Part shown: positions 47,215-59,607 of the stretch, piece by piece
How positions within the stretch are numbered: position 1 is the stretch's first letter
How the letters are laid out: each line of letters opens with the position of its first letter
Assembly: GCA_002794735.1 (NCBI GenBank)
Contig: NBAZ01000014.1
Coordinates: 248,001-312,000, forward strand
Origin: Pyrrhoderma lamaoense
Taxonomy: Eukaryota; Basidiomycota; Agaricomycetes; Hymenochaetales; Hymenochaetaceae
Direction: 5' to 3'
DNA length: 64,000 nt
The notes under the pieces: generated by a model
The model's database searches: none
Told to the model about the DNA's origin: nothing
The model's input: the letters and a program-made list of their open reading frames with translations, nothing else
Program-made: the position numbers and the translations under genes

Positions 47215-49515
47215 TTAAGAGGCTTCAACAGTTTGGTGAATCAACGAGACGATCTTCTCAGATCGGGGAGTGATTGAGCATTCAAATGGTATTGGGAATC
47301 TAATAAAAGTGTATTAGTTATTAATGAAATAGTCTTGAAAGGTGTTGTAATAGCTACCGGATGAATGTGGAAGTGTATTCATCGCTCGGTGTTATGGGTT
47401 TTCCGTCACTCCCGATCTTCTTTTCAATGTTGAAAGCGGCGAGCATGGACGAAATACCCATATATAACTATAAAGAACTTGTCAGCTAAGAAAATGAAGG
47501 TTACTCTAGTATAATGCCACGCACGGAGTTGTCCGCAAAGTGCCTTCCTGGGCAGATTCTGAAAGATAATAAGTGTTAGACTATAGGTGTTGTTTTAGTA
47601 CGAGATTACATACCTTCTCCCTATTCCATAAACTACCTTGTTAGGATCCAAGGGTTGTTCCTCCTCGAGCCATCTTTCCGGGATGAAATCGTTAGGGTTT
47701 TTGTAATTATTAGGGTCCCGGAGAGCAGCCCTACCAAAAAATAGTCTTATGAATGATTGAGTACTCACGTAACCATAGAAGTGAATTTACCAAAGATTGG
47801 GAAGGATTGTAGTCCCAGCAGGGATGAAGTATCCATTGTATTCGTCATCCTGATCTACGGTGTGAACAATTGCTTTTCATGGTAGATAATATCATCAACC
47901 ATTGTATTATGAGAAGAAACAAGGACTTACCAAAAGGACCAACAATTTGCCATCTTTGTAGAAGAAGATAGGAGCTTGTATTAGAAAAAGGAGACTGGTT
48001 AGTGAGGAGAAAAACGATACCTGAGGCATTCCTTCAGGATGGCTTCGATATAAGGTAAGTTTGGACGGTCGTCGAAGGTAGGAAGATTATTTTTGCCAAT
48101 AACTCTATCCAACTCTTCCTGACCGCGACGCATAACTTCAGGATGAAGGACCATGGCGAGAACAAATGTAAGTAGAGCAGATACAGTCTAATTTTCTCCG
48201 TAAGTACTCAGAATAACCCTAAGTAACGATTTACTTGCCGTATCAGCTCCACCTAGGAATCAAGTGATATACTATTAGTATCACATGTCATATGTAATAG
48301 TACCTTCAGATACTTGCCTCCATAAGTGATACCAGTGACCTTTGAAATAAGCTCCTCGTTGAGTAATTCGCCTCTCTCACTTAGGTTCTCCTCAATGAGT
48401 TTGCTTGCGATCGAGGGAAGTGCCGAGCCATCAAGCTATTTCCACAAATAGGAAAAGAAGAGTCAATACTAATAACGGAAAGGACCCCGTTGGGCGTTTT
48501 CACTCACAACTTTCTTCTTAGTCATTTCATGAGGTTTACGATACATATCCATCCCATTCTTGTAAGCTTCCTTAGCGATCTTAAGAAAACCGGCACCAGG
48601 GAACCAACTTGGGAGGTATTTCAACCAAGGAATAAGGTTGACCAAGTAGAAGTCCAATGTGGAGACGAGAGATGTCATTCCCTTTTCAGCTATCTCAATA
48701 TACTTGTCGTTTTCCTCTTCGACTAGTTAAGAAACAATTTAGTGTGCATGTTTAATACTGAGTAGATATGGGTAACTTTACCTTTATACCCGTAAGCTAC
48801 CATCAAGATAGATGCTCCTACAGAACTAAGGGAATGTGAATTAGAAAAAAGAAGGGACTTCAGGTACTTGCAGCACTTACTGTCTGATAAGATGTGCATA
48901 ATCCTCTGGATTCTTTAGTAAACCTCGCAAAAGGTTATGAGTAGATGCCTCCTGAATGGGAAGATACTCTGAAACCACGGATGATTGGAAGTACTTGTGT
49001 AAAAGTTGTCTCGATTTACGAAGTTCATCACCATAAGGAATCAAAGCGATGAACCAGTCGTAGAATCCTCCGCTAGTATGATAGAGTAAGGCTATATATG
49101 GGGAGGGGGCACTATAACAACCTGCTTACAGATCAACCATAGTATTCTTAGGTCTTGAGGAGTAGATGCTCCCCTTCTTCTCCAAAAGATCCACCATTAC
49201 TTGATAAGAGTTTAAGAATAAGAACGGTTTCCCGAGATTCGTGACATAAACCATGGGACCTTAGGGCGGTTGGTGAGGTCTAGAAATCCACAGTTTTTTC
49301 TCGAAACCATTAGATTGATGCTTACCGTATTTCTCACCCCATTGCCTTGCCTTCTCCCAGCTATTCTCAGTAGGCATGTCGAGCATGTTTCCGATAATTG
49401 GCAAGCCTTTCGGACCAGGTGGGTAAGGACCACGGTTTCTGGTCCATGACTTGTAAAGGGCCAGACATGTACCCACACAAACGACCGCAACAGCATCAGT
49501 AGCGTAATAAGGCAT
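47215..49515 (-). CDS. Cytochrome P450 (complete)
   Basis: Microsomal fungal P450. The N-terminal anchor 'AVAVVCVGTCLALY' is followed by the proline-rich hinge 'GPYPPGPKGLPIIGNML', then 'ENSWEKARQWGEKYG' and 'MVYVTNLGKPFLFL'. The heme loop gives 'RICPGRHFADNS' with its Cys, and the C-terminus reads 'FECSITPRSEKIVSLIHQTV'. At least ten introns. Two near the C-terminus (inside the heme loop before Ile-Cys, and before the last exon) match those of the P450 at the left edge, so the two belong to one family. The substrate is unknown; many expanded basidiomycete P450s act in secondary metabolism or xenobiotic oxidation. Confidence 0.92.
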
Positions 49516-51172
49516 GCTAAATAGAAAAGAGAGAGAGGATAAACATTCCAGACATTGAATTAGTAACGGTTTATATACCCATGAAAACCCGATAAGATAC
49601 TGCGAGTTTTGTAATACTAATTAACGAAGCTTGTGCGATCCAGCTGTTCGGCGGTACACAGGAAGGGAAGCATCAGAAAGGAAGTCTTAAGGGAATTCAG
49701 ACACATGGATTTGCGTTGTTTTTTTCTGAAGATACCCAGAGTTGCTCTTTAGACGCTTGTCCAGCCTGGTCCATCTTCAAAAAAGGTAGGTCAATAATAA
49801 AATGAAAAAACCAGTTGAATGGACCCAGCTCCCTTCTACTACGCAAAAGCCATACAAGCAGCAACCAATATACTCAACTGTGGTTTACAGACTCTGGGCA
49901 GTGGAAACTCGTTCATCCGGGTGCAGAAGAAGGAACCAGAACCCTTTTTTCTCTGATAGAATTTTATTTAACTTCCTTGATCTAGGGTCGTAGATACTGA
50001 ATATAAAAGCGGAGTGTCCAATAGAGTGGTCCTTTATTTGCAAAGGGGGGTCAGCCGGAGAAGAGAGGACACTGGTATTTCCGACCTCAACACTCGGCGG
50101 TTTACACGTAAGAATTTATGCTTTCATATAAAAGAAGTTTAGTAGCGGAGATGTTGTCCCGAACGAACCATTCTTCGGCTTCTAAATTCGGAAGGGGCGA
50201 CCCTATCGGAACACCCACCACATCAATTGCTACTACTATCTTGTATAAGGTGCTAGCAAAGGAGGGACATGGTCAAATAAGCATGATGAAAAATGTTCTT
50301 AGGCCCTTGATTATATTTCCAGATAACTTAATCTACAGATCCTATTTAGGTTAGTAGTGTAAAGATAGGATGGGTCCAGGGAGTATGGTGAATGCTCGCG
50401 GATAAGAGTCACAGATACTGGTGAGAAATGAACACGAGTTTATTGCACAAAGACGAAAGCAATACTCAACTGAAATTATAGAGGATTGACTTGAATATTG
50501 GTTGTTACATGAGGGGTGCCAATGAACTTCTTTAGTTCCTTTATGGCGGGATGTATAGAATTGTAACTTACATGTAAACCTTACCTTACATTTATATCTC
50601 AAGGATTACTTGTGATCGCATATTCACTGACCCCTGAACTCTTTTTGCCTTGTAAGGTGAAATTTAGAACCTCGGACACATGTATGTAAATTAATTTCCT
50701 TTTACGTACTTAAAATGGTACTAGTTTCGATCATACCCCTGGTGTCTTTCTGCATATCCTTCATATGTGCAAGGGCGATGAGGATTTCAGGTTTTAGGGC
50801 CTTTAATCATTACCCACAATATCATCTAGGAAGCTCCTGTGCAGAGGGGCAAAGGAGAAAGATATAGACGACTTTGAGCATAAGGAGAATGATTGATGCT
50901 GGATAAAGAGACAAGTGTTGCGGATGTAATAAAAATACATAAATCTTGAACTAATCGACAGCTCATGTTACATGAGGTCGTTAAACCGTATTGATCGGTT
51001 CGGGTGTGTGATGTCAGGATTGAAATGGTTCCGGTCGGAGAAAGGAATTTCGGACCAGTCTATATACAACTCATACACACAGCACCAAAATTAGTTTGCT
51101 AAGAACTATGGCGATCAAGTAGTAGAGAGGATATATGGTATTTATTATAAATGATAATTTGTCAACTCGTTA
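49516..51172. other. Intergenic, no gene recognised
   Basis: Upstream of the P450 and downstream of DUG2. Short open frames have no homology signal; no repeat or RNA gene is seen. Confidence 0.4.
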
Positions 51173-54100
51173 TTAGGTTATATGTAGGGTCGATATTCTC
51201 TTGAGAAAGCGCTGTATGACAGATTTCCCCCGCTGTAAATTGTCTAAAGATATTCTTTCGTTGTTAAGATGGGCCCGATCCTAAAAGAAAATTGTTGCAT
51301 TGATGTGAAAGCATACAAGATGCACGTCAATCTACTTACAGAACTCTGTCCAATAGGTAAGTGTAGTGCTTGGCAGCTTAGCTCTTTCTCGAGGAAGGGA
51401 ACAGAAGGGATTGACTGATGATCGATGATAACTGTTAGCTCAATTCAAATACTGTGGTAGCACAGACATACCCCTCCTTCTCGTATTCTTAACGGTTCAA
51501 TACCCCATTCCTCTTGAATTGCACCTTCAAGCGCCTTGAACCAAGCACCTTTGATGTCACCTAACCACCAGTCAGTTGAGTTATCAATTTTAACCTGATA
51601 TATAAACGGGAAGACAGAGTATTAATACTTCGTAAAGTATAAAATGGATTAATGGATTACTTACGGATATTTTATTTGGTGACTGTAATTCGCTGAAAGA
51701 CGAGAGAAGATGCTCCCTCAGGGAATTCGTGATTGTTTCTAAGTCCTGATTGGGGACGATACGTAGCGATACTTTCGCTCCAACCTTTGAAGGGATAACG
51801 GTAGGATCTAGATAATGTGTATTGAAAATATACGACTAATTCACTGGATAAGTGTTTGACTTTAAACCACAGGAACTTACTTCCAGGACCCGAGACCTCC
51901 ACGCTGTGAACACTGAGCGATGGTTCGCTCCATCTTGCCAAAAATGATGACGCAGATTGCCCCGTAACAGTTGCAAGTAACTCGAACATCTGCTTCTCTT
52001 CTAAGCCCTGCTTTTGAACCTCATCGTCTACGAATATTAGGCAAGATCGACAAACCTAGAGATAATAAATAGAGACTTACAGAAACCAGGAACGAGAACG
52101 TGTTGTTTTTTCCCCTGTGCACGGGATAAGCGAGCCAAAAGGTTGACCATATCAATCATTGGTTCTGATACGGCACCGCCATCAACTCCAGAATGTAAAT
52201 CTGGAAGTTCGTTTGCGATCTAAGGAAGTATAATAAGATAAATGTTACTAGGACGGCCAAGTAGACACTTTACTTCGATACTACAGTGTATGACTCCTCT
52301 CATACCATAAGTGATACAAGGGCGTTCCTCACTGATCCATGTTGAGTTGCTGATGATAATCCCATCGATGTGCCCTATCTTTTCTCTGACATCCGACCTC
52401 TTAATCGCTTCAGAAAGCCCAATACTCCCAACTTCCTCTTCACCCTCGATAAGCATTACAAGGTCACAGTCCATTTCCCTTCGCTTGAGTAACTCCGAAG
52501 CAGCACAAGCAGCAACTATAATTGGACCCTTGTCATCTGTAGCCCCACGGCCATATAAGTACCCATTTCTTCCCGTTAAAATGAAGGGGTTTGTGTCCCA
52601 ACCCTCAGAGGGAGCGGACATAACATCGTAATGTCCATAGAAGAGGATTCTGGAACGTGGATGTCCAGAAACTTGTGAGCCACGAAAAGTCGCAAGTACA
52701 AGGGGGTTTCGTCCTTCAATAGTAGGAACCTTACATATCGTTGAGTATAGTGAAAAAAAACAGTTTAGATGGGAACAAACCAGCGAAGATTCTGCACCAA
52801 GCTGAGAAAGGCAGTTTTTGAGCCAAATAGCTGCCTGCCGGCAGTCCTCACGATGTTTCGGATCACTACTTACACTAGGAAAGGAGACAAATTTTGATAG
52901 GGCCGTAACAACTACATCTATATAGAAATTCGAAATATGCGTACTTGGTCCTGGACTTGATAAAGGACAAGGTTCTCTTACCATGCATATTGACGTTGAG
53001 CCTTTCAGTTGGGGAGTCTGGACCCGAACAATTTATTGCTAATTGTGATCTCCGTGTTGCGGGTCGATCGATTGGCCATAACTTGGGTACCCAGGTAAGT
53101 TTACCTTTAGTTAGTCGAATTCAATCCAAAACTTACTTTGATACAATTATCATTTGCTCCAGTTATCAGTATCCACGCTTCTCTATCACCACCTTCCTGA
53201 CCCGTCCCAAAACTAGCAATACATTTTGTGATAAAACTTGACAATACAATCCCATTATGGGCCGCCCATGTTTTTGTACAGTTATAGTCTACATCTGCGC
53301 TCCATCTTTGTACACATCCATTAGCGGAACAAGTATACAAATCACTATCAATCATTGAGAGGGAGAGTATGTCAATGCCTTCCTGTGCGATGATAGTCCG
53401 CACAAGTGTCCTGGTACCCAAATCAAAAACTTTTACAGCCCCATCTTGGCAACCAGCGTATATAGTCTCATGTCTTGCGATAAGAGATAAAACAGCACCC
53501 GCAGAAGCTTCGAGGGTGTGTTCCAGTATAGGACCTGTGGATGTGCATTTCCAGAGCTACAGAGAATTTTCAACGAGGGGTGCAAGTAACCATTTTAATT
53601 TAGCTCACATTGACTGTTTCATCACCACTCCCTGTCGCCAGTATGACATCTGGATTTTCGTTACTTTCCGTATCACGAGCACTCTCTAAGGGACTAGGAG
53701 TAAGTGCCATTGAATAGATGTAACCGACATGCGCTGAGTCAATGACATTTGAAGCCTCTACTTGCAGGACACCGTGGACAGGCTTTGGCACACCAGCCCC
53801 ACACAATGGCGTGGGTGTAGAATGACCAGATGCAACACCATCCGCAAAAAATTTATGGCGTTTTGACCCACGGCGACTAGTCAGGGAAGCATTCAGGAAT
53901 CCAAAGTCATCCAAGGCTTTTGGAGAGCAACTTGAGGTCGATGTGGTTGAGTTCGCAGACGGAGGGAGAGAGCTAAAGTCGAACCATTGAAGCGATGTGT
54001 TTTGACAGCCAAAATAAAGCGTTTGAAGAGAAGGTACGTAAGAGACACAGAAGATATCACCTGCATCAGTATCAAGGTAGGGGTTGATTATATACAGTGG

Positions 54101-54574
54101 CATGAGACTGCCCGTACACCAAACCTACAGGAGCATTAATTTTGGCTTCTTGAAATAGTATAATGGTATAATGGTACCCACTCTAACTGTGCTGTCTCCT
54201 ACAAGATGAATGTGAGCATTTCACTGATGCTACCAGCTTCACCTGAGTGATTGGCATACCTGAGGAGCTGAATAGCCATTTTCTATCTTTAGCCACTTCG
54301 AGACACAGAACACTTCCTGTGTGCCCAAGCAAAGAAGTTTTTAAGGAAAATGTGAATCGATCCCATACCTATTCATGATCAACGATCGGATCTAACAAGT
54401 ACTAAAGCAGAGAATACTTACCAAGATATTACAATTCTGGCTTCCACTGTAGATATAGTTTTCATCAGCAGCAACGCTCAGGACCGAGCTTTTTTCGGTG
54501 TAGAGGGTATGCATGGGTGAACACTCTTCTTCAGCTTGCAGTGTCGCTTGTGACTCAGGCTCGGAAGACTCCAT
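51173..54574 (-). CDS. DUG2: DUG2-type WD40 + M20 peptidase (glutathione degradation)
   Basis: Subunit of the cytosolic Dug2-Dug3 complex that cleaves the gamma-glutamyl bond of glutathione. The architecture is diagnostic: N-terminal WD40 repeats ('NYIYSGSQNCNIL', 'VILATGSGDETVN', 'TIYAGCQDGAVKVFDL', 'DLYTCSANGCVQRWSADV', 'WILITGANDNCIKV') and a C-terminal M20 metallopeptidase domain. The peptidase has 'ILFYGHYDVMSAPSEGW', 'LYGRGATDDKGPI' and 'MLIEGEEEVGSIG', holding the metal and catalytic residues, then 'ELPDLHSGVDGGAVSEP' and 'ALHLPIGQSS' near the end. It starts 'MESSEPESQATLQAEEE' and ends 'RISTLHIT'. About ten introns; the junctions checked keep frame. It is divergent from the RPAP3-like gene. 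Confidence 0.93.
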
Positions 54575-54872
54575 GAACAGAAGCTAGAAATTATTTGATT
54601 ATACGTAAGATAAGGGTTAGTGTCTATTAAAGGTCGGAAACTTTGGTGCCGCTGTCGTAAGGTCCCTTGCCAGCTGTCCAGGAGTTGTACTTCTTAATAT
54701 CGTGTTTGTTCATAAATAAAGTCTAGAGTACATCATAAACTAAGCACCCTCCCGGATGGGGTCGCGTGCTCGCAAGCGTCATCCGGTCCTCTGTTGAGGT
54801 GACCTCACGTGAGCAAATTTCACCCTTAAATGGTGTTTATTTCTGTAAGGTTCTGATGGACCTCAATCGTTA
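54575..54872. promoter_or_regulatory. Divergent promoter region DUG2 / RPAP3-like
   Basis: About 300 bases between opposing start codons. No specific element is identified. Confidence 0.45.
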
Positions 54873-56368
54873 ATGTCTGTAACTAAAGCGCAGGAGGCGA
54901 AAGAGAAGGTCTGCTATCTATTTAACATCGTATACTCTTTTCAAGGCTAAAACCTATCCAGGGAAACGCCTCATTCAAAGCCCAAAATTACCCTGAAGCT
55001 GTTGGTCATTACACTGCTGCTATATTGGCAGATGGGAATGATCCCACATTCCCTCTCAACCGTGCAGCTGCTTATCTGAAACTTGGAAAGTGCGCTTATA
55101 TAGTTTATTTGTGTATGATTGGTTAAGATGGTGCGCTAATATACCAAAAAGAAATTATGATGCTGAAAGAGACTGCTCAACTGTCTTACACCTTAGTCCT
55201 GGGCATGTGAAAGCATTGTTTCGAAGAGCACAAGCTAGGATAGGTTTAGGGGATTTTAATGAAGCAAGAGGTGGTATGTTCTTTAATATAAAGATATAAC
55301 AGCCACCCTACTTATCGTACGTCTTCGTATCTCAGATCTCGAGACTGCGTTGACTAATGAACCAGCAAATGCAGCGATCAAAAGTGAACTTCAAAATGTA
55401 GATAGACTGATCAAAGAACAAAAACAGTCAAAAAGTAAATCAGGACGGATTTTAGGTACTGTAGGTTACTAATCTAACCGATTCAACACACAGACAGATG
55501 TCTGAACTTAATTCCAGAAACAAAGTATACTACGTTCCGAGGCTGAGTCGTCTACTCCTATACGCAGACGGATCCCGATCGAGGTTATTGAACCGAACGT
55601 GGCAGACTTAGATGTGTCTCGGAGTCAGCCTATTATAGATTCATCGACAGATAAACAAACTGTTCTCACAGGGAATTTCCCGAAGAAAGGAGAAAATATC
55701 AATCGTACAGATATTCAACAACAGAAGCAGCCTTCCGCCGAGATTTCTGTCAGAGGTGGAATATTTCGCCCTTCTGGTGCTCATACTTTGTTTCAACCCC
55801 GTTCTCCTAACTCTTCAGATTCCAATAATCAAACTGCTGTATTGATCAACGATTCGGGGGACAAAGTAAAGAAATCCAAGGATAGCGGGGGTGGTGTACA
55901 AGAGAAACTGATATCAAATACGTTCAATAATATACAGGCTGAGAGCCTTCTACTAAAAACCCCTCCTGTAACCTTTTATGACTTCATACGTTCATGGGAA
56001 CAAGTGAAGTCACCTTTTGATCGTTGGGCCATCCTAAGTGTACGTGTTGTAGTATTTCCATCAATTGCCTTTTGTATTTTGACCGTACCCATATTTTCTA
56101 GCGGGTGCCAGCCTCATCAATACCATCGCTTTTTAAAAACGCTCTAGAAGCGAAGCTTCTTGTTCAAATATTGGAATCACTCGATGCTATTCTCAATTCT
56201 GACATCCCAAAAGAATCAGTAAATACGTATCTACATTGGATTTCCCTTGTGCCACGATTTGGAGTTGTGATACTCTTCCTAAGTAAGTCAGAACGGGAAT
56301 TGGCACGTCGGGTTCTTCAAGCTACAAAAAATGAGGACAAGGGCTGGAGAACTATACTTTTAGCTTAG
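54873..56368 (+). CDS. RPAP3-like TPR co-chaperone (R2TP complex)
   Basis: Predicted Hsp90-binding adaptor of the R2TP complex, which assembles RNA polymerase II, snoRNPs and PIKK kinases. The N-terminal TPRs are clear: 'GNASFKAQNYPEAVGHYTAA', 'PLNRAAAYLKLGK', 'NYDAERDCSTVLHLSPGHVK', 'ALFRRAQARIGLGDFNEA'. A Ser/Pro-rich linker follows. The C-terminal RPAP3_C domain has 'PVTFYDFIRSWEQVKS', 'LFKNALEAKLLVQILESLD' and 'LVPRFGVVILFLSKSERELA'. Unlike yeast Tah1 it keeps the C-terminal domain, so it is the animal-like form with one TPR set. About five introns; the first exon is 'MSVTKAQEAKEK'. Confidence 0.88.
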
Positions 56369-56931
56369 TTCACATGATCATGTCTGTAAATTTCCAAGAA
56401 TACTATTACACTGACGCAAGAATCTTTTACAACTGTTCTTATACGTTCTAATGTAGATGACATACAAAAACATACATAATGAGCGCATATGGAACCTCGC
56501 AAATACACTACGACATTCTGTGACTTTCGACGGCGTCCGTATCATTGAGGGAATAATTTACCATTTCGAGACCCGGGTAAGTCATCATCCCGCCTCGGAC
56601 GGTGTTATCCACATTATCCAGGGGTGAAGCGTCGGTCTCGGATAGACCAGAATGTTCGGGCTCGGAAAAATAATTCATCCGTGTGAAAAGCATTCCAAAT
56701 TTGGTCAACCTACGTCAGTTTCATTGCCAACAACGGTCTTAGGTATCAGAGCCACCAGGTGGATCACTCAAAAAAAGAGTTTTGTTCCGTAAGCTAGAGG
56801 ACTTCTTGTCTGACCTGGGGCCCGCCCGGTTGTCGGCCACAGCTCCGAAAAAGAAATTTATTGTGTTATTTATCGTCATGGATCTCTGACCTGCGAGATA
56901 TAAATGTAAGCTGAGACTAGTCTTACCAACG
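56369..56931. other. Intergenic; doubtful small minus-strand frames
   Basis: Two minus-strand frames (56508-56708 and 56739-56948) might be exons of a small gene, but no splice pair joins them in frame and no domain is recognisable. Left uncalled. Confidence 0.35.
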
Positions 56932-57866
56932 ATGTGTTTCCCTTTCAAGAAACAAAAAGCGAATTTCTCTGATCCAGATACTCCCTCTAAGCCAGCATCT
57001 GCTCCTCAGCCCCCTCAACCTAATTCAACATCCAATACACCTGCTTCTTCAGTTGAAAAAACAGAAAAGATGCCTTCTCCCAAAATTGCCATTATTATCT
57101 ACTCCATGTATGGCCACATCGCCACTAGTAAGTATCACTCAGCATCCTGACTGTCAGAACTCGAACTTCATCTTTTACTGTTACTTCTATTTTAGTGGCA
57201 GAGTCTGTTAAGGCTGGTGTAGAAGAAGCCGGAGGTAGTGCAACAATTTACCAGTATGTCATGCATCCTTAAATAAAATGTATATTACCCACTAAACATA
57301 TACCCTTTAAGGATCCCCGAAACTCTTTCAGATGAAGTCTTGAAACTTCTCCACGCTCCAGAGAAGCCAGCCTACCCAGTCATTACTCCTAATGAGCTCC
57401 CCAATTTCGATGCTTTCCTCTTCGGTATTCCTACTCGTTACGGTAACTTCCCCGGGCAGTGGAAGGTATGTAGCCTACATCGTTTTATCAAGACCATAGA
57501 ACCCCTAATACACTTTATGTTTTAGGCATTCTGGGATGCAACCGGTGGACTTTGGTATAAAGCTGCTCTTCATGGAAAATATGCCGGTATCTTCGTATCC
57601 ACTGGTACCCCGGTGGTGGGCAAGAAGTCACTATCTCAAACGCTATATCTACCCTTGTGCACCACGGGATCATCTTTGTTCCTTTGGGATACAAGAACGC
57701 TGGACCACAGCTGACCAATCTGGACATTGTCCATGGGGGTTCGCCATGGGGTGCTGGAATGTATGCAAATAGCGATGGCTCAAGACAAGCTAACGAGCTT
57801 GAACTTGAACTAGCTAAAATTCATGGAAAATCATTTTATGAGACTGTCTCGCGTGTTTCTTTCTGA
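56932..57866 (+). CDS. NAD(P)H:quinone oxidoreductase, WrbA/Pst2 flavodoxin-like, one apparent frameshift
   Basis: FMN-dependent two-electron quinone reductase protecting against oxidative stress. After an extra N-terminal stretch of about 45 residues rich in Pro, Ser and Asn ('[19 protein letters not shown]'), the flavodoxin fold starts '[14 protein letters not shown]' (FMN phosphate loop). Then '[20 protein letters not shown]', '[20 protein letters not shown]', 'GIFVSTGTP', '[20 protein letters not shown]' and '[19 protein letters not shown]'. Three introns. A four-C run at 57608-57611 is one base short, since the next segment ('ISTLVHHG' and on) is in another frame. The Cys at position 2 next to basic residues could be palmitoylated, as membrane-associated yeast homologues suggest. 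Confidence 0.92.
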
Positions 57867-58724
57867 TTTCTGATTTTAAATTGTATATATGTAATCTTAA
57901 TAATTTTGATGGACTAGAGACTTATTAGATACTGTAGCCTGTACAACTGGTAATATAATAATTTTTTTCACTGCAACTATACCTTATAATCCATTTTCGG
58001 CCATTTGAATCAATCTGGAAGAGAGAAAGAAGTGGATTAAATTTATCGTAAATTAACATGAGACAGAAATGCAAAGATGGTTTTATCTTACGTCTACAAT
58101 GCATCACCCTCCGTGAAGGCAATCCTAAGGATAAAGACATTAGGAGTGAAATTGTTCTGCTGAGTATGATCAAATACATGTGATACGGGAAGAAATGGCT
58201 GGATATCTGATGAGAATTTCAAGAGTAAGGCAGAGTCTGATGTTTTGGAAGTCACCGATGAAGTGAGTTCATTCAAAGACGAGAATTACGTGGGTCTTAC
58301 TCTGATACTTTCACAACTTCGGGATAAACACCTTAATTCGGCATTGTTATTACCTTATATATTATCTCAACAAAGCAAACGTAAGAAGCAACTTTTTGTT
58401 ATATATATAAATGTCAGTCTGTAAAAACACTGTACTATATTTAGTATGGATTTAGTGAATGAAGTATAACAATGCTCCAGTGATACACAACGGATTGATA
58501 TCATCCGTGATCCATGTAACTTTGTATTACTCGCTTTTAAATCCGAAATGTTTATCTTAAACTTAGCTTCGGGAATTAGGGAAACTCCGCTCTACTAGTC
58601 ATTAGTTTAATTTGCTTTTTGTTATATAAAGCATATTTGTACCAGCAATCGAGCTTATAATGCTACTAAATGCGTATATAAACTAGATGAAGTCAGCATT
58701 CAAAAATCTCAAAATTACTCTGAA
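57867..58724. other. Intergenic, nothing recognised
   Basis: Quinone-reductase 3' flank and promoter of the next gene. Overlapping minus-strand frames at 57925-58276 lack recognisable content. Confidence 0.4.
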
Positions 58725-59607
58725 ATGTTTTCTGCTTGGACTACTAGGGGATCCAGGTCGGAGACACCACCCGACTCACGCAAAAAGATTATACAAAACA
58801 GTACTTTAGGACAAGGAAATCATGGTACGTTAGCTGTGGCCCGAGCTCTGTATTTAAGTATTAGTGTAACATACGTATGTATGTTTTCTAGTGCCTAAGA
58901 AAGCTGAAAATGCGTCCAAACAGCCTAAACGAATCGATTCCATTGCCCAATCCCCAAAAGCTGTTGGGAGTAAACCGAACCTTCATCCTACTATGGGTGC
59001 ACCATCCTCGGCGGAAGCGCAGGGAAAGGTGGGTATGGATAAACTATCGAGGGAGAAGCAAGACCTTGAAAATGATATAAAGAAGATTGAAAAAGAGAAG
59101 GAAGAACTTGATGATCGTTATGAAGACTTCAAAAATCGAGCCTACATTACATCTGTTCTGGAACAAATCGAAGGGTGCAACAGAAGGTTAAACCGTGCTG
59201 AACAAGACAAGGGGATGGTTACAACTCCTGAAGGAGAATTAAAAAGACAGAAATATGTAGAAGAATTAAAGGGGAAAAAGAAGAAGCTTATTAAGATACG
59301 GAATACTTATAATGCGAAGACAACGTACCACACAGGGCATCGTGTTGATGAAGGTGATTTCTTCCATAGAAATCGGAGGCGTAAAGCCATATTGGACGGC
59401 TTGGTTGAGTGTATTAGAATTAAAAAGAAGCCCCTCGGACAACTCGACGATAATTTAAAGCATGTTATAGAGGACAAGATATATGGCATTGCCAATGATG
59501 AATTATCAATTCAAGAAAGGATCTATAATATTCTTATTTGCTTGTTTTCGCAACTTCAGGATAAGCGTTACTATAATGTACTTGTACCAGAAAATTGTCG
59601 TATATGA
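58725..59607 (+). CDS. Coiled-coil protein A of unknown family
   Basis: Not recognised. A small first exon ('MFSAWTTRGSRSETPPDSRK') splices through a GTACGT...TAG intron to 'VPKKAENASKQPKR' in frame. A Lys/Glu-rich helix follows ('LENDIKKIEKEKEELDDRYE'), strongly predicted to be coiled coil. The C-terminal helical module is 'RRRKAILDGLVECIRIKKKP' ... 'IEDKIYGIANDELSIQERIY' ... 'QLQDKRYYNVL'. That module aligns loosely with the end of the gene at 61.2 kb (R-R-x-x-I-L-x-G, I-[AE]-x-[DN]-E-[LF]-S). Basic, no signal peptide or membrane segment, about 270 residues; nuclear or cytoskeletal location is possible but unproven. Confidence 0.7.

Noticed and set aside
56508..56948. Possible two-exon gene upstream of the quinone reductase
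   Set aside because: The only GT-AG pair between the frames leads to an immediate stop, and no domain is visible.
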